Assembly: GCF_020404845.1 (NCBI RefSeq)
Contig: NZ_JAIOJZ010000019.1
Location: 1 to 64,000, forward strand
From: Streptomyces hyderabadensis
GTDB lineage: Bacteria; Actinomycetota; Actinomycetes; Streptomycetales; Streptomycetaceae
Reading direction: 5' to 3'
DNA length: 64,000 nucleotides
Shown: piece after piece, positions 51,991 through 60,816 of the stretch
Layout of the letters: each line of letters opens with the position of its first letter
Position numbering within the stretch: position 1 is the stretch's first letter
Notes under the pieces: generated by a model
Seen by the model: the letters and a program-made list of their open reading frames with translations, nothing else
What the model was told of the DNA's origin: nothing
The model's database searches: none
Translations under genes and position numbers: made by a program

Positions 51991-53214
51991 TCAGTCCGGC
52001 AATACCCCGAACTCCACAAAGGCCGGCTGGGAGACCCCAAACTCGGAGAGCGGAGCCAGCGTGCCCTCGTCGGGGTCGACCGCGTACGAGCGCACCAGGT
52101 TCGCCGGCCGGTCGGCGACGAGGAGGAAGGTGCCGGAAGGGTCGAAGGCAAAGCTGCGGGCCGCTAGTCCAGGGTGAATTGAGGGCGCGAGCGGTACATG
52201 TCCGGCCCGGGTGAGGCCACCGTCCGGGTCCGCGCGGAACCAGACCACAGTGTCTTCTCCGCGGTTGTTGACGTACACGAAGCCGCCGCCGGGGTGGACG
52301 CGGACCTCAGCGGGCTCGTTGAGGCGGGTGAAACCGGAGGGCAGGGTCGAGGTCCTGGCCAGCTCGCGCAATTCTCCAGAGGAGGGATCGAAGGAGTACG
52401 AGGCGATCTCGGACGCGAATTCGTACGTCACGTAGGCCCGGTCGCCGTCTGGTGCGAAGGCGATGTGGCGGGGGCCGGTCTCTGGTGGCAGCTGGCAGGT
52501 GTGGGCGAGTTCGAGCGTCGTACCGAGCCGGTACACGAGGATGCGGTCGGTTCCCTTGTCGCCGACCAGTACCCAGCGGCCGGTCGGGTCGATGACGGCG
52601 CAGTGCGCGTGCGCGCCGGATTGTCCGTGTCCGCCGGCCTGCGGCGAGAAGTTCGGGTCCTTGCCGTGGCCTTCCATGACCCGCACGTCGCGCAGCGCGG
52701 CGAGGCGTCCGTCGGCGGACAGGCCGTACAGGAGCACGGTCGAGTCGTCGTAGAGGTATTCGGTGTGCCAGGTGCCGTCGTCGGCGCGGACCACGTGTTC
52801 CACGTGGTCGAAGTCACCGTGGTTGGCGGTGACGAGTACCCCCTGTTGCTCGTCCAGCCCGAGATAGGTGGGGCGTGGGCCGGGTGCGGGCAGCCAGTTG
52901 AGAGGGCTGAGACGCCCGTCGCGCTCCGAGACCGTCAGCGCGTGGACGGCGGCCGGTGGTTCGACCGGCCCGCGTCCGTCGGTCTTGCGTTCGTCCACCG
53001 CGTACAGGGTCCGGGTGCCGGGTGCGTACACCAAGTAGCCGGCGTCCCGCGGTTCGGCGGTGTGGTGCGCATGGACCAGTTCGCGACCGTCCCACGACAC
53101 GTGGAGGGTCGTGATACCGCCGGCCTTGGGGTCGGTGGTGTCCCCGTAGGCGCCGATGAAGGCGACAAGGCGTCCGGTGGGCCGTACGGCAGGGGCGATG
53201 TGCCGGGTGCTCAT
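51991..53214 (-). CDS. Lactonase-family beta-propeller protein
   Basis: 407 residues from an ATG at 53214 that overlaps the upstream stop (ATGA). It is a YbhE/6-phosphogluconolactonase-type seven-bladed propeller: VAFIGAYGDTT, TYLGLDEQQGVLVTANHGD, HAHCAVIDPTGRWVLVGDKG and a C-terminal FAFDPSGTFLLVADRPAN. In this operon a 3-keto-sugar lactone or a related sugar lactone is a likely substrate. It is the last gene of the minus-strand operon; the sequence beyond its stop is remnant DNA. Confidence 0.85.
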   Translation of the reverse strand: MSTRHIAPAVRPTGRLVAFIGAYGDTTDPKAGGITTLHVSWDGRELVHAHHTAEPRDAGYLVYAPGTRTLYAVDERKTDGRGPVEPPAAVHALTVSERDGRLSPLNWLPAPGPRPTYLGLDEQQGVLVTANHGDFDHVEHVVRADDGTWHTEYLYDDSTVLLYGLSADGRLAALRDVRVMEGHGKDPNFSPQAGGHGQSGAHAHCAVIDPTGRWVLVGDKGTDRILVYRLGTTLELAHTCQLPPETGPRHIAFAPDGDRAYVTYEFASEIASYSFDPSSGELRELARTSTLPSGFTRLNEPAEVRVHPGGGFVYVNNRGEDTVVWFRADPDGGLTRAGHVPLAPSIHPGLAARSFAFDPSGTFLLVADRPANLVRSYAVDPDEGTLAPLSEFGVSQPAFVEFGVLPD

Positions 53215-54341
53215 GAGGCGATCAGCCTCCGCAGCATCTCCTGGTGGCGGCGGACCTGGTCCACCTCGCTCATCAGGTCTTCGCGGCCGCGGTCCTGGAA
53301 ATAGCGCTGGCCCTCGTACTCGGAGTTGATGTAGCCGTTGAAGCCGCCGGCCTTGAGCGCGCCGATGGCGGCGTCGTAGTCGATGGAGATCTCCTGGTAC
53401 TGGCCGGGGGCGTCGGGCACCGGGGACATGTTGTTGAACTTGCCGTGGACGTGGATGACGTGCGGCGCGATCTCGCGGAGGGTGTCGGCGGAGGTGCGGG
53501 AGAGCATCAGGGCCTCGGCGACGGTGCGGTAGTCGATGTCCCGGGCGTCCTGGACGCGGTCGTCGGCGTACTTCTTGACGGCGGTGAAGACGGAGGCGAA
53601 GTCCGGCTCGCACTGCCCGGTGTTCAGGAAGCGGTTGAAGTCGGAGCGCAGGTTGCCGGCGGTGTGCCGGGCGAGCGGGGAGAGGTCGAAGGGGGCTTCG
53701 CCGCGGCGGATGAGCAGGGCGAGGTCCACGGAGGCGGTGGAGGCGGTGGGCTGGGCTCCGCGCCGTTCCAGCCAGGCGAGCAGGACCTCGGACGGGCGGA
53801 ACTGGAAGATGCCCAGGTCGGGGACGATGCCGAGGTGCTTGGTGCCGGTGCGTTCCACGACGTCGAGGATGTCACCGACTTCCCGGCCTTCGAGGTTCAT
53901 CGGCTGGTGGATTTCCTTGCCGAGCCGGATGTCGAGGGACTCGGCCAGGGGCAGCGCGGAGACCAGGATCTCGACGGGGACGACCGACAGGACGCGCACG
54001 TTGCTGAAGCCGAGGGACTTGGCCAGGCGGATGTCGTGGCGGAGCCGGTCGGCGCACTCCTCGTACGTCATGACGTGGTCGCGGAACTGCAGGACGTCCA
54101 TGCCGACGTCCATGGCGACGGGCCTGGTGCCGTAGGTGTCCATCCAGGTGAACCACTGGCGGCGGAAGTCGTCGCCCGGTTCGGGGTAGCGCAGGGACAT
54201 CTCGTCGATCAGTTCGATGCCGTCGGCGCCGCCGAGGTTCTGGCCGACCTCGCGGATCTGGTCCTCCAGCATCAGTTCTTTGAAGAATTGGGACTGCTGG
54301 TAGCTGTAGAGGGATACGCCTCGCCGGATGGTCGTGGTCAT
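53211..54341 (-). CDS. Xylose-isomerase-like TIM barrel protein; candidate C-deglycosidase alpha subunit
   Basis: 376 residues, AP-endonuclease-2/xylose-isomerase-like: GVSLYSYQQSQFFKELMLED, GIELIDEMSLRYPEPG, LGIVPDLGIFQF, and the metal-site-like VIHVHGKFNNM and YINSEYEGQRYF. It overlaps the DUF6379 gene by 4 nt. This pair, with a GMC oxidase upstream, matches the CarB/DfgA alpha and DUF6379 beta subunits of bacterial C-glycoside deglycosidases, which cleave 3-keto-C-glycosides with a divalent metal. A role as an ordinary keto-sugar isomerase remains possible. Confidence 0.75.
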   Translation of the reverse strand: MTTTIRRGVSLYSYQQSQFFKELMLEDQIREVGQNLGGADGIELIDEMSLRYPEPGDDFRRQWFTWMDTYGTRPVAMDVGMDVLQFRDHVMTYEECADRLRHDIRLAKSLGFSNVRVLSVVPVEILVSALPLAESLDIRLGKEIHQPMNLEGREVGDILDVVERTGTKHLGIVPDLGIFQFRPSEVLLAWLERRGAQPTASTASVDLALLIRRGEAPFDLSPLARHTAGNLRSDFNRFLNTGQCEPDFASVFTAVKKYADDRVQDARDIDYRTVAEALMLSRTSADTLREIAPHVIHVHGKFNNMSPVPDAPGQYQEISIDYDAAIGALKAGGFNGYINSEYEGQRYFQDRGREDLMSEVDQVRRHQEMLRRLIAS

Positions 54342-54808
54342 CGGGCGGCCTCCGCTTCGGTCAGGTCAAGGGTGTAGGTGACGATCTCGGGGGTCTTGTC
54401 CGAGCCTGCGCCGGAGCCGGGCTTGGGCGGGTTCTTCACCCATTCCTCGTCGGTGGGCAGGTAGCCGTAGGCGGCGAGGACCGACTGCTGGAGGCGGATG
54501 GTGTGGCGGCCGGGGGCGAGTCCGCCGGGGGCGGCGATGTGCAGGATGCCCTCGTCGTCGTAGTCCCAGTGTTCGTGCACGGCGGTGCGGATCTCGTCGA
54601 AGGTCCGGGGTGCCTTGCCGTTGATCTCGAAGGTCTGGACGGAGGTGGGGTATTCGGTTCCGTCGACCTCCAGGTAGTAGCCGTTGTGGAGGGAGAGGTA
54701 GCAGCCGCGGTAGTTGGCGTGGCGGACGGCCAGGGTGAAGCCGGTGGTCTGTCCGTCGCGCTGCTCGTTGCGCAGGCTGTCCGGGCGGATCAGGAAGTTG
54801 TCGAACAT
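54338..54808 (-). CDS. DUF6379 protein; candidate C-deglycosidase beta subunit
   Basis: 156 residues from an ATG at 54808 (GAGGACAAGG upstream). It is a beta-rich small protein: IRPDSLRNEQRDGQTTGFTL, ANYRGCYLSLHNGYYLEVDG, and an acidic C-terminal tail ending LDLTEAEAAR. The size and position beside a TIM-barrel isomerase and GMC oxidase are those of the small subunit of C-glycoside deglycosidases. Alone it has no recognisable catalytic motif. It overlaps the next gene by 4 nt. Confidence 0.75.
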   Translation of the reverse strand: MFDNFLIRPDSLRNEQRDGQTTGFTLAVRHANYRGCYLSLHNGYYLEVDGTEYPTSVQTFEINGKAPRTFDEIRTAVHEHWDYDDEGILHIAAPGGLAPGRHTIRLQQSVLAAYGYLPTDEEWVKNPPKPGSGAGSDKTPEIVTYTLDLTEAEAAR

Positions 54809-54835
54809 GTCCTTGTCCTCGTCAGGAGGTGGTGG

Positions 54836-56380
54836 TCAGAGCCGGCCGGCGAGGTCGCGGGCGCCCAGGACGCACAGGGCGACGGTCGTGAGGGTGGGGT
54901 TGCAGGCGGCGGGGGTGGGGATGGCGCCGTTGCCTCCGACGTAGAGCGTGTCGTTGCCCCAGACGCGCAGCGAGGTGTCGACGACGCTGGTGGTGTCGTC
55001 GCTGCCGAGGCGGGTGGTGCCCTGGTAGTGCAGGGACGCGCCGTGCGGCATGACGGCGGGCTCCAGGCCGTTGATGGGTTCGCCGAGCAGGGAACCCATG
55101 CGCTTGGCCTCGGCGACGGCGGCGTCGAGCCGCTGTCGGTCGGCTTCGGTGAAGGTGTAGTGCACCTTGATGGACGGCATGCCGAAGTAGTCGGGACGAC
55201 TGTCGTCGAACTCCAGATGGTCCTCGTAGCGGACCTCGGCTTTGCCCATGAAGACCGAGCACTCCACGACCGATCCCGGCCATGCCTCGAAGGTGTCGTC
55301 GACCGGGATGGGGGACGCGTCCCACTGGGTGACCTGGCCGTGGAAGGGGAAGGACGGGTCGTGGAAGGGGACCCAGCTGACTCCGGCGAGGACGTCGACG
55401 GCGCCTTCGCTGGTCTTGCGAAGGCCCTGGGCGGCGGCGCGCAGGGAGTCGTCGAGCTGGATGGTGTTGGTGGTCATCGTGTGCTCGTTGAGGTAGTGCC
55501 CGAGCGCGGCGGGGCGGATGCCGGAGGCGCTGAGCAGCTGTGGGGAGCGCAGTGCGTCGGCCGCGACGACCACGAACCGGGCGCCGACCTCGTACTCACG
55601 GTCTTCGAGCCGGTCGTGCAGCAGCACTCCGTCCGCCCGGCCGGCGGTGGTCAGGATGCGCCTGGCGGCGGTGTCGGAGCGCAGTTCGAATCCGTCCCCG
55701 TGGCTGGTGAGGAGATCGCCGAGCATGACGCCGGGGCCGGTCCAGTAGCGCTGGCCGTCAGGTCGCACCTCCATGGCCAGCGGCATGGGCTGGACCACAC
55801 GGTCGGCGTTGCGGCCCGGGTTGTAGTGGGCGCCGAGAAGGCGGCGTACGTCGGCGCCGAGCGGGGCCTGTTCGAAGGCGCTCTGGGTGACCTGGAGGAG
55901 ACGGCGCGCGTCGGTCAGCGCGGCGTCGAACCGGTCCGGGTCGAGGTCCTTGGACAGCTCGGCCGCATCAGGCCAGGGGGAGGCGCCCGACCAGTGGGCG
56001 CCCATGCCGCCGACGTTGCTGGACAGCGCGGCGGCCGGGAAGCCGGTCTCGCCCTCGGCGGGAGCCGACGTGTCGAGCAGCCAGGTCCCGGGGCGGGCCA
56101 CGAGACCGGCGGACCGGCCGCGGGACGGGGACAGGGCGCGGGCGACCTGCTCCTCGTAGTCGGCGGGGCGGGCCTGCGGGCCTTGGGAGGCGAACTGCGC
56201 AGCGACGCGCTCGCGCGGGTCGGTGATGGTGCGTACATGGCGTCCGGGCGGGTCCGACACGACCGGCCCCGCCTCGACCATCAGGACGCGCGCGGTGGGC
56301 CGCGCCTCCTTGATGGTCCGGGCGTAGGCCGCTCCTGCGGGGCCGCTGCCGACGATCACCACGTCGTAGGTGTCGCGCAT
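54836..56380 (-). CDS. GMC-family FAD oxidoreductase; candidate glycoside 3-oxidase
   Basis: 514 residues from the ATG at 56380 (AAGGA 11 bases upstream; a GTG at 56389 is possible). The FAD-binding start is DVVIVGSGPAGAAYA. NVGGMGAHWSGASPWP is a family motif, and the C-terminal catalytic block includes MPHGASLHYQGTTRLG and GNGAIPTPAACNPTLTTVAL, with the His/Asn pair region. It belongs to the pyranose 2-oxidase/CarA-like branch. Oxidising the sugar C3-OH of a (C-)glycoside would prepare it for cleavage by the next two gene products. Confidence 0.82.
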   Translation of the reverse strand: MRDTYDVVIVGSGPAGAAYARTIKEARPTARVLMVEAGPVVSDPPGRHVRTITDPRERVAAQFASQGPQARPADYEEQVARALSPSRGRSAGLVARPGTWLLDTSAPAEGETGFPAAALSSNVGGMGAHWSGASPWPDAAELSKDLDPDRFDAALTDARRLLQVTQSAFEQAPLGADVRRLLGAHYNPGRNADRVVQPMPLAMEVRPDGQRYWTGPGVMLGDLLTSHGDGFELRSDTAARRILTTAGRADGVLLHDRLEDREYEVGARFVVVAADALRSPQLLSASGIRPAALGHYLNEHTMTTNTIQLDDSLRAAAQGLRKTSEGAVDVLAGVSWVPFHDPSFPFHGQVTQWDASPIPVDDTFEAWPGSVVECSVFMGKAEVRYEDHLEFDDSRPDYFGMPSIKVHYTFTEADRQRLDAAVAEAKRMGSLLGEPINGLEPAVMPHGASLHYQGTTRLGSDDTTSVVDTSLRVWGNDTLYVGGNGAIPTPAACNPTLTTVALCVLGARDLAGRL

Positions 56381-56434
56381 GGGATTCACAGTCCTTCGGG
56401 CTCGTTACGGTGCTTCGGAGTCCCGTGCCGCCGT

Positions 56435-56635
56435 TCAGGCGGAACCGGGCGGACGCCGGCGAGGTCCGCGCCTCGGCCGGCGGTCACCGTGCGTCGGGCC
56501 GCGTACCTCGCGCAGGCCGAGGCGCTGGCTGCGGGCCCAGGCACCGCAGAAGAGTCCGAGGGGTGCGTGCGAGCCGTCGAGGAGCGGTGGAGCCCAGCGC
56601 GCGCCGTAGGGGTCCGTGGGCGTCGGGTGTGTCAT
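56435..56635 (-). CDS. Small hypothetical protein (66 aa)
   Basis: An ATG at 56635 with GGAGG eight bases upstream, between the MFS gene (57 nt away) and the GMC gene (54 nt away). The first ~45 residues look protein-like (DPYGARWAPPLLDGSHAPLG, then LFCGAWARSQRLGL); the tail is Arg/Pro-rich. I recognise no family. Its position inside an operon and its ribosome site favour a real gene. Confidence 0.5.
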   Translation of the reverse strand: MTHPTPTDPYGARWAPPLLDGSHAPLGLFCGAWARSQRLGLREVRGPTHGDRRPRRGPRRRPPGSA

Positions 56636-56691
56636 GTGCTCCACCTCCTCGGGGTGTGCGGTGCGGGTGAGGGCTGCTGCGGGGCCGGTGG

Positions 56692-58011
56692 TCAGGCTTC
56701 GAGGACCACCGGGCGCCGGGCGCGGGGGAGGCGGAAGAAGAAGGCCCACACCAGTGCGGCGACGGCCGCCGAGGCGATGGGCAGTGACCAGATGGTGTTC
56801 CAGTCGGCGGGCACGCTGTGCGCCTGGGCGCCCACGGTCGCGTCATAGATCCAGCCGGAGGTGAGGGAGCCGATGCACTGACCGAAGCCGGACACCACGA
56901 GGATGAGCATGCTCTGGGCCTGGGCAGCCAGCTCGACGGGGGCCACCTCGTCGATGTACATGGCGGCCAGGACCAGGAAGAAGTCCTGACAGATGCCCTG
57001 GAGCAGCACGGCGGTGATGGCGACTGCGTGGGAGCCGTTCGATGCCTGGACGAACAGCGCGAAGCGCACGGCCCACATGCACATGCCGGCGAACAGGGCC
57101 CACTTCATGCCGACGTGCTTGAGCACGAAGGGGATGGTGACGATGAAGGCCACCTCGGACGCCTGGCCCAGGGCGAGGGTCCCGGCCACGTTGGAGAAGC
57201 CCAGCGCTCCGGCGTACGAGGAGGCGTAGGTGTTGTACACACCGAGAGAGACCGAGGTGAACAGGGCGCACACCATGAGCACGGTGAAGTTGCGGTGGCG
57301 CAGCAGCCGGAACGCCTTGGCTCCGACGAGGTCGCCGACGGAGAAGCGGACACCCTTGGCGGGCGGCGGCGTGTTGGGCAGGGTGAACGCGTAGACACCG
57401 AGGGCGAAGCTGATGAGCGCGGTGGCGTAGAAGAGATTGGGCGACGAGGACAGGCCGAGCCAGCCGACGACGGCACCGGCGACGACCCAGCCGACTGTGC
57501 CGAACACCCGGACGTAGGGGAACCGTCGCTGGTTCGCTCCCAGGTGCCGGAAGGCGATGGCGTTGGTCAGTCCCAGGGTGGGCTGGAAGAACAGCATGTA
57601 GACGAAGGTCAGGGTGAGGACGAGTCCCCCACCGCCGGCTCGCACGGCGGCCGGCAGGAACAGCATGGTGACGCCGCCGAGGAGGTGGGCGAGACCCAGC
57701 GCCTTCTGGGACGGCAGGAAGCGGTCACCCAGGGCACCCAGCAGCATCGGCGAGACGATCGCGGCTACAGCGGCCAGGGTGAAGGCGGTACCGATGACGG
57801 TGGCCAGCCCGTTCGTGGCGAGCACCAGGCCGACGGTCGCGAACCACGACCCGAAGACGGCGAACTCCAGCAGCATCATGACGGTGAGCTGGACGAAGAG
57901 CTTCGTGTCGCCGTTCGCCGGCGTGGCCGGTACGGCCTCGTCGGGACCCGCGGTGTCGGCGGAGGCGGCCGGCTCTTGGGGAGCCACGTTCGGCGGTTGA
58001 CTTCTCATCAT
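56692..58011 (-). CDS. MFS transporter, nucleoside:H+ symporter (NupG) type
   Basis: 439 residues from the ATG at 58011 (AAGGA five bases upstream). A disordered Ala/Pro/Asp N-tail (about 38 residues) precedes 12 membrane segments beginning KLFVQLTVMMLLEFAVFGSW. That start, with PMLLGALGDRFLPSQKALG and NAIAFRHLGANQRRFPYVRV, is typical of the NupG/XapB branch. As first gene of the glycoside operon it probably imports the glycoside or nucleoside-like substrate. Confidence 0.85.
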   Translation of the reverse strand: MMRSQPPNVAPQEPAASADTAGPDEAVPATPANGDTKLFVQLTVMMLLEFAVFGSWFATVGLVLATNGLATVIGTAFTLAAVAAIVSPMLLGALGDRFLPSQKALGLAHLLGGVTMLFLPAAVRAGGGGLVLTLTFVYMLFFQPTLGLTNAIAFRHLGANQRRFPYVRVFGTVGWVVAGAVVGWLGLSSSPNLFYATALISFALGVYAFTLPNTPPPAKGVRFSVGDLVGAKAFRLLRHRNFTVLMVCALFTSVSLGVYNTYASSYAGALGFSNVAGTLALGQASEVAFIVTIPFVLKHVGMKWALFAGMCMWAVRFALFVQASNGSHAVAITAVLLQGICQDFFLVLAAMYIDEVAPVELAAQAQSMLILVVSGFGQCIGSLTSGWIYDATVGAQAHSVPADWNTIWSLPIASAAVAALVWAFFFRLPRARRPVVLEA

Positions 58012-58037
58012 TGAGATCCTTAGACCGTTCACGTTCT

Positions 58038-58278
58038 GAACGTTTCCGCCTCCGTCGGGATTCGTGTCCGAATCATGCGGCGGGGGGCGGTCGAACGTCA
58101 GCGCTTGGCAGGTGTTGTCTCGTCCTGGGAAGTCAGGCAACCCGGGACCAAACGCGTATTCACCACCCGGTGTGCAGCGTCATCGAAGAGTTCTCGGCTG
58201 TCGATGATCTGTTCGCGGCGGCTCGCGCGTCACAGATGACGTCAGAGGCAAAGGTGGCGGAATGTTCAGGAAACGTTC
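58038..58278. promoter_or_regulatory. Paired operator-like repeats in the MFS/ROK intergenic region
   Basis: GAACGTTTCC occurs at 58038-58047 and, inverted, at 58269-58278, each flanked by GTTCA/TGAAC-type half sites. The first lies about 27 nt upstream of the MFS start; the second lies upstream of it and near the 3' end of the ROK gene. They are candidate binding sites for the ROK repressor. No gene is supported in 58012-58338. Confidence 0.5.
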
Positions 58279-58338
58279 CGTTCACCGATCAGGCTCGGCC
58301 ATCGTCAGCCTTGCTGGCCGAGATTGTCAACGATTCCG

Positions 58339-59589
58339 TCAGCGACTGTTCGGTTTCTGAATGGTCTGCTGCCGGAGCGCCCATGCGGGCAGGGCGCTGG
58401 CACCGGTCCCCGTCTCGGCGAAAACCATGGCCACCCCGCCCAGCAGGGCCGCGTCGTCGCCGAGTGCGGCCGGCACGAAACGGATGTCCGGCGAGGCGAC
58501 CTTGAGGCTCTGCACCTCGGCGGAGGACACGAGGCTGTCGAAGAGCAGCGGCCCGGCTTTGCTGAGCGTCCCGCCGACCGCCACGACACTGGGCGCCATG
58601 AGCTTGGCGGTGTTGGCGAAGGCACGCCCCAGGTGGCGGCCGGCCTCGTACAGGACCCGTCGGCAGGCCGGGTCTCCACGCCGTGCACTGTCGATGACCT
58701 GGTGCAGCGTGGTGTGGCCCCCACCGGAGGACTTGAGGGCATGCAGGAGGGAACGCTCGGAGACGAAGGTGGTCAGGCAGCCCCGGCTGCCGCAGAAGCA
58801 GACGGGGCCCTCGGGCTCCAGCACCATGTGGCCGATCTCCCCGGCCAGACCGTCACCGCCGCGATAGATCCGTCCGTCGATGACAAGCCCGCCGCCCACC
58901 TTCGCGGAACACATGGCGTACAGGAAGTCGGCCGCCCCCTGTCCCGAACCCCAGGTCCATTCGGCAAGGGCGGCCAGGTTGGCGTCGTTCTCGGCCCATA
59001 CCGGCACGCCGAGTGTCTCCTGGAGGCTTTCGGCCACCGGGATGTCCCGCCACGCGGGCAGTTGCAGCCGCGCCCACGACGTGACCGTTCCCGTCGCACG
59101 GGCGAGCGGGGCCTGCACGGCCACCGCGACGCCCGCCAGGTCCGTGGACAGCAGCCCGGCCCGGGAGACCAGGGTGCGCACCATGTCGACGACGAGTTCC
59201 GGGTCGCCGCCCTCCTCCTCCGTGTCCTCCTGGAACGTGACCGAGGCGTCGTGGCGCGCGTGCGTGCCGAAGTCGAAGAGGGACGCGCGCAGCGACGTGA
59301 CGTTGACCTGGACGGACATGACGGCACCCTGGCGGGAGACCAGGGCGACGAGGAACTCCCGGCCGTTGACCGGGCGGGTCTCAGCGATGCCCTCTTCCCT
59401 GAGGGACTTGACGATGCTGTTCACCGTCGCCCGGGACAACTCGGTGCGGCGGGCCAGCGCGGCCTGCGAGGAGGGGCCGTGCAGGCGCAGCGACTCCAGC
59501 ACGCGGCGCACATTGCCCTGCCGTCCGCCCGCACGGGATGAAGCGGTACGGGTGGACGTCGTCGCGCTGTCGTCGTCGCCGTGTTTCAC
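58339..59589 (-). CDS. ROK-family (NagC/XylR-like) repressor
   Basis: 416 residues from a GTG at 59589 with only a weak ribosome site. An N-terminal winged HTH (LHGPSSQAALARRTELSRAT, then VNSIVKSLREEGI) is followed by a ROK sugar-kinase-like domain: VWAENDANLAALAEW, GGDGLAGEIGHM and the zinc motif CFCGSRGCL. It normally represses sugar-catabolic genes until a sugar or derivative binds. It lies between the glycoside operon and the second isomerase gene and is likely to control one or both. Confidence 0.9.
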   Translation of the reverse strand: MKHGDDDSATTSTRTASSRAGGRQGNVRRVLESLRLHGPSSQAALARRTELSRATVNSIVKSLREEGIAETRPVNGREFLVALVSRQGAVMSVQVNVTSLRASLFDFGTHARHDASVTFQEDTEEEGGDPELVVDMVRTLVSRAGLLSTDLAGVAVAVQAPLARATGTVTSWARLQLPAWRDIPVAESLQETLGVPVWAENDANLAALAEWTWGSGQGAADFLYAMCSAKVGGGLVIDGRIYRGGDGLAGEIGHMVLEPEGPVCFCGSRGCLTTFVSERSLLHALKSSGGGHTTLHQVIDSARRGDPACRRVLYEAGRHLGRAFANTAKLMAPSVVAVGGTLSKAGPLLFDSLVSSAEVQSLKVASPDIRFVPAALGDDAALLGGVAMVFAETGTGASALPAWALRQQTIQKPNSR

Positions 59590-59660
59590 CCGACGACCAT
59601 ACGACGCCGTCCGGGCCGGCACGCCGGGGCCACCGTGCGGTGAGCGCCCCGGACCGGTGG

Positions 59661-60686
59661 TCACTGATTGCTGAAGGCGGAGTCGAAGGATGCTTGCGGC
59701 AGCGGCCACAGCGCCGCGCGAATCCGGCCCACGGCTTCGGCGGCGCCGTGCAGCCGGTCCATCCCGGCGTCCTCCCATTCCACGGAGATGGGGCCGGTGT
59801 AACCGATCGAGGAGAGTGCCCGGAACGCGTCCTCCCAGGGGACGTCCCCGTGCCCGGTGGAGACGAAGTCCCAGCCGCGCCGAGGGTCTCCCCAGGGCAG
59901 GTGTGAGCCGAGGATCCCGGCCCGCCCGTTGGGGCGCCGCAGGCGGGTGTCCTTGCAGTCGACGTGGTAGATGCGGTCGGCGAAGTCGGTGATGAAGCCC
60001 ACCGGGTCGATGTTCTGCCACATCATGTGAGACGGGTCCCAGTTGAAGCCGAAGGCGGGGCGGCGGCCGATCGCCTCCAGGGCACGCACGCTGGTCCAGT
60101 AGTCGTAGGCGATCTCCGAGGGGTGCACCTCGTGCGCGAAGCGCACGCCCTCCGCGTCGAACACGTCGAGGATGGGATTCCAGCGCCGGGCGAAGTCCTC
60201 GTACCCGTCCTCGATCACGGCTTGGGGAACCGGCGGGAACATCGCCACGTACTTCCAGATCTTCGAGCCGGTGAAGCCGACGACGGTGTCCGCACCCAGA
60301 CGGCGGGCGACCCGGGCGGCCCGCTTCATGTCCTCGGCGGCCCGTCGGCGGACGCCTTCCGCGTCGCCGTCGCCCCAGACGGACGGACGCAGGATCGACT
60401 GGTGGCGGAAGTCGATCGGGTCGTCGCAGACGGCCTGGCCGCCGAGGTGGTGGGAGATCGCCCAGACCTTCAGCCCGTACCGGTCGAGCACGTCGAGCCT
60501 GGCCGGCAGGTAGTCCGGGTCCTCCTCGGCCCGGGCGAGGTCGAGGTGGTCCCCGGACACGGCGATCTCCAAGCCGTCGTATCCCCACTCGCTCGCCAGG
60601 CGGGCGACTTCCTCGAACGGCAGGTCGGCCCACTGGCCGGTGAAGAGCGTGACTGGTTGGCGTGCCGTTCCGGGGCTGTGGCTCAT
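59661..60686 (-). CDS. Sugar phosphate isomerase/epimerase-like TIM barrel protein
   Basis: 341 residues from an ATG at 60686 (AGGAG upstream). It has the xylose-isomerase-like fold with LFTGQWADLPFEEVARLASE, GYDGLEIAVSGDHLDL, VGFTGSKIWKYVAMFPPVPQ, and metal-ligand regions FAHEVHPSE, FGFNWDPSHMMWQ and VDCKDTRL. The Glu, Asp, His and Glu ligands of the metal site appear to be conserved. It probably isomerises or cleaves a keto-sugar made by the neighbouring dehydrogenase. It is 71 nt upstream of the ROK gene on the same strand. Confidence 0.87.
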   Translation of the reverse strand: MSHSPGTARQPVTLFTGQWADLPFEEVARLASEWGYDGLEIAVSGDHLDLARAEEDPDYLPARLDVLDRYGLKVWAISHHLGGQAVCDDPIDFRHQSILRPSVWGDGDAEGVRRRAAEDMKRAARVARRLGADTVVGFTGSKIWKYVAMFPPVPQAVIEDGYEDFARRWNPILDVFDAEGVRFAHEVHPSEIAYDYWTSVRALEAIGRRPAFGFNWDPSHMMWQNIDPVGFITDFADRIYHVDCKDTRLRRPNGRAGILGSHLPWGDPRRGWDFVSTGHGDVPWEDAFRALSSIGYTGPISVEWEDAGMDRLHGAAEAVGRIRAALWPLPQASFDSAFSNQ

Positions 60687-60719
60687 GCGTTCTCCTGGTT
60701 CCAGAGCGTACTTAAGTCT

Positions 60720-60748
60720 ATTCTGAGCAAAAGTATCGCTTGAATCAA
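60720..60748 (-). promoter_or_regulatory. Promoter of the isomerase/ROK unit
   Basis: Minus strand: -35 TTGATT (60743-60748), 17-nt spacer, -10 CAGAAT (60720-60725). A TTGATTCAA near-palindrome overlaps the -35. The 130-bp region is shared with the divergent Gfo/Idh gene. Confidence 0.55.
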
Positions 60749-60816
60749 TCGATCGTTGTGCTTCTTTAGCTCGTATCAGTCGTTAGCCCCGGTGGGGGCG
60801 GAGGGAGAGGTGTGCC

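Noticed and set aside
51986..53613. A 540-residue lactonase starting upstream of 53214
   Set aside because: The extra N-terminal part is a shifted frame of the TIM-barrel gene; the ATG at 53214 overlaps that gene's stop and begins the propeller.
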